Source: Paenibacillus thalictri (GTDB lineage Bacteria > Bacillota > Bacilli > Paenibacillales > NBRC-103111). From it: a stretch of DNA of 64,000 nucleotides. Below, piece by piece: positions 61,578-64,000 of the stretch. The DNA lies in NCBI RefSeq assembly GCF_004307995.1, contig NZ_SIRE01000003.1, forward strand, positions 310,001-374,000, written 5' to 3'. Position 1 is the stretch's first letter. Each line of letters opens with the position of its first letter. The position numbers and the translations under genes are program-made. Below the pieces are notes generated by a model that was not told the DNA's origin, did no database searches, and saw only the letters and a list, made by a program, of their open reading frames with translations.

Positions 61578-62897
61578 GTGCGTAATTTGCGTTGGTATAT
61601 CGGAGGACTTCTAGGCATCGGCGTTGTCATTAACTTTTTGGACCGCACCAATATTTCCGTTGCGGGCAGCCAGATGGCCGAATCCTATGGATGGAGCAAC
61701 GTGCAGCTAGGAGTGTTGTATTCCGCTTTTTTCTGGACCTATGCGCTGCTGCAAATCCCCGTCGGCGTATTGCTTGATAAAATCGGAGTGAAATGGATCT
61801 TACGCACCTGTATGACACTTTGGGCGCTGGCTACCATTGGCACCAGCTTTATGGGCGGAATGTCCGGGGTTATCGTGATGCGGATGATTTTGGGCGCAGC
61901 CGAAGCTCCGGCGTTTCCGGCGAGCGCCAAGGCGACAGGCAACTGGTTCCCCCTTCATGAACGCGGCTTGGCTACCTCGATGTTTGAGGGTGCTGCGAAA
62001 TTTGCCAACGTCATCGGCATCGGCATTTGCGTATGGTCCATTACCCATTGGGGCTGGCGTGGAGCTTTTATCGTTACCGGGGTCATTAATTTGCTGTATG
62101 CGATCGTATTTTGGCTGTTCTACCGCGATCCGGCGGAACATTCGAAATTATCGCGGGAAGAACGCGAATATATCGAAAACAACGGTTCCCGTGTGGCGAG
62201 CCAAATGGAAGGTTCGACATATCAAAACTTGCTTTTGCTCTTCGGCAACCGGAAAGTATGGGGCTTATCCATCGGTTTCGCTTCTTACGGCTACACCTTA
62301 TATTTGTTCTTGACTTGGCTTCCTTCTTATATGACCAAACAACTTCATCTCAGCTTGGCTACCGGCGGCTGGTACACGGTCATACCTTGGATCGTGGCGA
62401 CAATTACCGAAATTGCCATCGGCGGCTGGCTAGTCGACCATTTGATTAGAAAGGGACGTAATCCAAGCAAGGTTCGAAAGGGAATACTGATTATCGGGAT
62501 GTTGTTTGGGGTATTTGTTTTGCTCGAACCAACGACGGTCAACCCGAACCTGGAGGTTGCCTTTTTATCGATTGCTTTGGGTGGCTTGGCTTTTGCCGCT
62601 TCGGTCAGCTGGTCGATTCCTTCGATTATTGCACCGCAAGGGATGGTCGGAACGGTCGGTTCGATTATGAATTTTTTTGCCCAGTTGATGGGTGTGGCAG
62701 CTCCGGTTATAACCGGCTATATCATCGACAAAACAGGCTCGTATAACAGTGCGTTTGGGCTCGCGGGCATTATTCTGATTATTGGGATACTCTGCTTTAC
62801 TTTCCTGCTGGGAGATTTGAAACAAATACCAAGCCGGCCCGATGGCTCAGCGCAGAACCCGGGATTGGATCATGGAACGGAAAAAGCAAGCGGCTAG
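61578..62897 (+). CDS. MFS transporter of the anion:cation symporter (ACS) type
   Basis: 439 residues from a GTG at 61578 with AAGGGGTG upstream. Twelve membrane segments; NFLDRTNISVAGSQMAESYGWS and WFPLHERGLATSMFEGA are typical of the ACS family, which carries hexuronates, galactonate, phthalate and similar organic anions. As the last gene of the GntR-controlled unit it probably imports the substrate. Confidence 0.9.
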   Translation: MRNLRWYIGGLLGIGVVINFLDRTNISVAGSQMAESYGWSNVQLGVLYSAFFWTYALLQIPVGVLLDKIGVKWILRTCMTLWALATIGTSFMGGMSGVIVMRMILGAAEAPAFPASAKATGNWFPLHERGLATSMFEGAAKFANVIGIGICVWSITHWGWRGAFIVTGVINLLYAIVFWLFYRDPAEHSKLSREEREYIENNGSRVASQMEGSTYQNLLLLFGNRKVWGLSIGFASYGYTLYLFLTWLPSYMTKQLHLSLATGGWYTVIPWIVATITEIAIGGWLVDHLIRKGRNPSKVRKGILIIGMLFGVFVLLEPTTVNPNLEVAFLSIALGGLAFAASVSWSIPSIIAPQGMVGTVGSIMNFFAQLMGVAAPVITGYIIDKTGSYNSAFGLAGIILIIGILCFTFLLGDLKQIPSRPDGSAQNPGLDHGTEKASG

Positions 62898-62918
62898 ATA
62901 TAAGGGGCATATGACAAA

Positions 62919-62969
62919 AAAGAAGCTTTCTGAATCACCTTGCGGCGGTTCTGAAAGCTTCTTTCTGTA
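62919..62969. terminator. Bidirectional terminator between convergent genes
   Basis: 12-bp stem (62919-62930 with 62953-62964) with A- and T-runs on either side. Confidence 0.85.
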
Positions 62970-62995
62970 GATTCGTATGATCCCGATAAGAGCGA

Positions 62996-64000
62996 TTATT
63001 TCTCGAATTCGGCCAGCAAGCGTTTGGCGTCGCCGTTAGCGGTTGGGAAGATCTCAAACACCTTCAAGCGCAGCGGCGATTCGAACTGCTCGGAAGACCC
63101 GTCAAACGTGATGTTGTTTTCGCCGGAGACGAGGCGGCCTTGGCCGATCATCGCTTTGGTGCTTGTTCCGACAAGTCTGCCGATTCCGTCATACAGCTCG
63201 AACTGCAGCTTGGAGTAGTTGTTGTCGACTTGAGTTTCATTTTGTCGTTTGATGTCCAAGATGAACTTGCCTTTATAGGAGAACATCAGGTTCGAGAATA
63301 AATAGGATATGTCCCAATTTTCCACTGTAATATCAAACGGGTACATCGAAAATTTGTCGCCTTTAGGCGGCGCCTGAAGGGGTGCGGAATAAGCCGCGAT
63401 CGTCGTTTTGTATGGTGCGGCGGTTACCGCGTCCTGAACCTTCACGGTCAGATTTTGTCCCGATTCCGTGGAAGGCAGCGTAAAGCCGAAGTTCACAATC
63501 ACTCCCGAATTCGGAAGAATGGAGGCCGCTACCGTTTTTTGCCGTGCTCCCGAATATTCGTAGCCGTCGGTGCTAAGCAAGCTGACGTCAAAGTTCGGCA
63601 CCGTCATCGGGCGATCGCTTTTATTTTTGAGCAGGAATTTGCCCGTTACTTTCTGGCTGCCTTCTTCATCGTTTTTGTCCATCGTAAACTCGACAAGCGA
63701 TACTTGAAGATCAGGGTGAATCAGGTCGCTGCGCGAGTCGAATGCCATCGCTTGGCCCAATGTATAAGGCAGCGCACCGTTTTTCAGCGCATTCTCAAGC
63801 GCTATGTTGTAGCGTCCGACTTGATACTGCACAGCCGAAGACGCTCCCGTTGCGGAAGCCGAAGCAAATGTTTCGGATGTCAGCACGTTAAGGCTGGTCA
63901 GCAGCGTATCCTGATCCGTCGGGATGGCAAAATGAATGTATTTCTGTTCTTTCGATTCAATTACGATGGCGTCCTGCTCAACCCGTTTTCCGGCGAAATT
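62996..64000 (-). CDS. Unrecognised protein, probably surface-exposed (partial)
   Basis: The reading frame is open to the right edge, so the start is outside the window; at least 334 residues are seen. The sequence is polar and rich in beta-strand-like stretches (VTGKFLLKNKSDRPMTVPNFDVSLLS, NSGVIVNFGFTLPS), which recalls immunoglobulin-like or DUF-type extracellular domains. There is no membrane segment in the visible part. I do not recognise the family. Confidence 0.55.
   Translation of the reverse strand, partial: NFAGKRVEQDAIVIESKEQKYIHFAIPTDQDTLLTSLNVLTSETFASASATGASSAVQYQVGRYNIALENALKNGALPYTLGQAMAFDSRSDLIHPDLQVSLVEFTMDKNDEEGSQKVTGKFLLKNKSDRPMTVPNFDVSLLSTDGYEYSGARQKTVAASILPNSGVIVNFGFTLPSTESGQNLTVKVQDAVTAAPYKTTIAAYSAPLQAPPKGDKFSMYPFDITVENWDISYLFSNLMFSYKGKFILDIKRQNETQVDNNYSKLQFELYDGIGRLVGTSTKAMIGQGRLVSGENNITFDGSSEQFESPLRLKVFEIFPTANGDAKRLLAEFEK

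Overview
The window looks like chromosomal DNA from a low-to-mid-GC Gram-positive spore-former, most likely Paenibacillus or a close relative. The reasons are strong AGGAGG-type ribosome sites, frequent TTG/GTG starts, a YesM/YesN-type two-component pair next to a sugar ABC transporter that lacks its own ATPase, an AgrB/AgrD-type peptide locus, and small Bacillales proteins of the DUF1450 and DUF1232 families. No rRNA, tRNA, phage, CRISPR array or intact transposase was seen.

Layout. 1-5.5 kb (minus strand): a partial phosphodiester glycosidase-like gene, a LytTR-GGDEF-EAL protein, an agr-like operon (kinase-less AgrC-like membrane protein, AgrB, AgrD), a CPBP protease and a short Xre-type protein. 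5.5-18 kb: an AraC regulator divergent from a GH4 alpha-galactosidase, a polysaccharide deacetylase lipoprotein, glutamate racemase, then a YesM/YesN pair with a sugar-binding lipoprotein and two permeases. 18-29 kb: an M14 peptidase, an SNF2 helicase, several small or housekeeping genes, a LysR regulator divergent from a threonine synthase-like gene, and an NfrA-type nitroreductase.

29-57 kb is a catabolic island. It holds a NitT/TauT-type ABC importer, a HoxN-type Ni/Co permease, acetaldehyde dehydrogenase plus 4-hydroxy-2-oxovalerate aldolase, a Rieske oxygenase of the phthalate dioxygenase type, an Fe3+-type ABC importer with two paralogous binding proteins, four cupin genes, a EutA-like protein with a His-rich N-terminus, a class II aldolase/decarboxylase-type protein, a 72-residue protein resembling only the start of ketol-acid reductoisomerase, an MFS transporter, a His-rich rhodanese, a 4,5-dihydroxyphthalate decarboxylase-like protein, a zinc alcohol dehydrogenase, an MFS/ChrA block and an IclR regulator. 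The content suggests uptake and oxidative breakdown of an aromatic or related acid down to pyruvate and acetyl-CoA, with metal supply (Ni or Co) built in. No oxygenase reductase, classical extradiol dioxygenase or EutBC is present. 58-63 kb is a second unit: GntR, SDR, split transketolase and an MFS transporter, probably for a sugar or sugar acid.

The most unusual feature is the non-coding DNA of the island. Several gaps carry repeated stem-loops whose stems differ in sequence but keep pairing: a 43-bp-period array and a 40-bp-period array, each ending a few bases before a Shine-Dalgarno; two 24-bp palindromes flanking an ABC ATPase gene; a large two-stem element found at 17.9 kb and 53.1 kb; and MITE-like palindromes. 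A 23-nt motif with a Spo0A-box-like core is also shared by the upstream regions of the agr operon and the LytTR-GGDEF-EAL gene.
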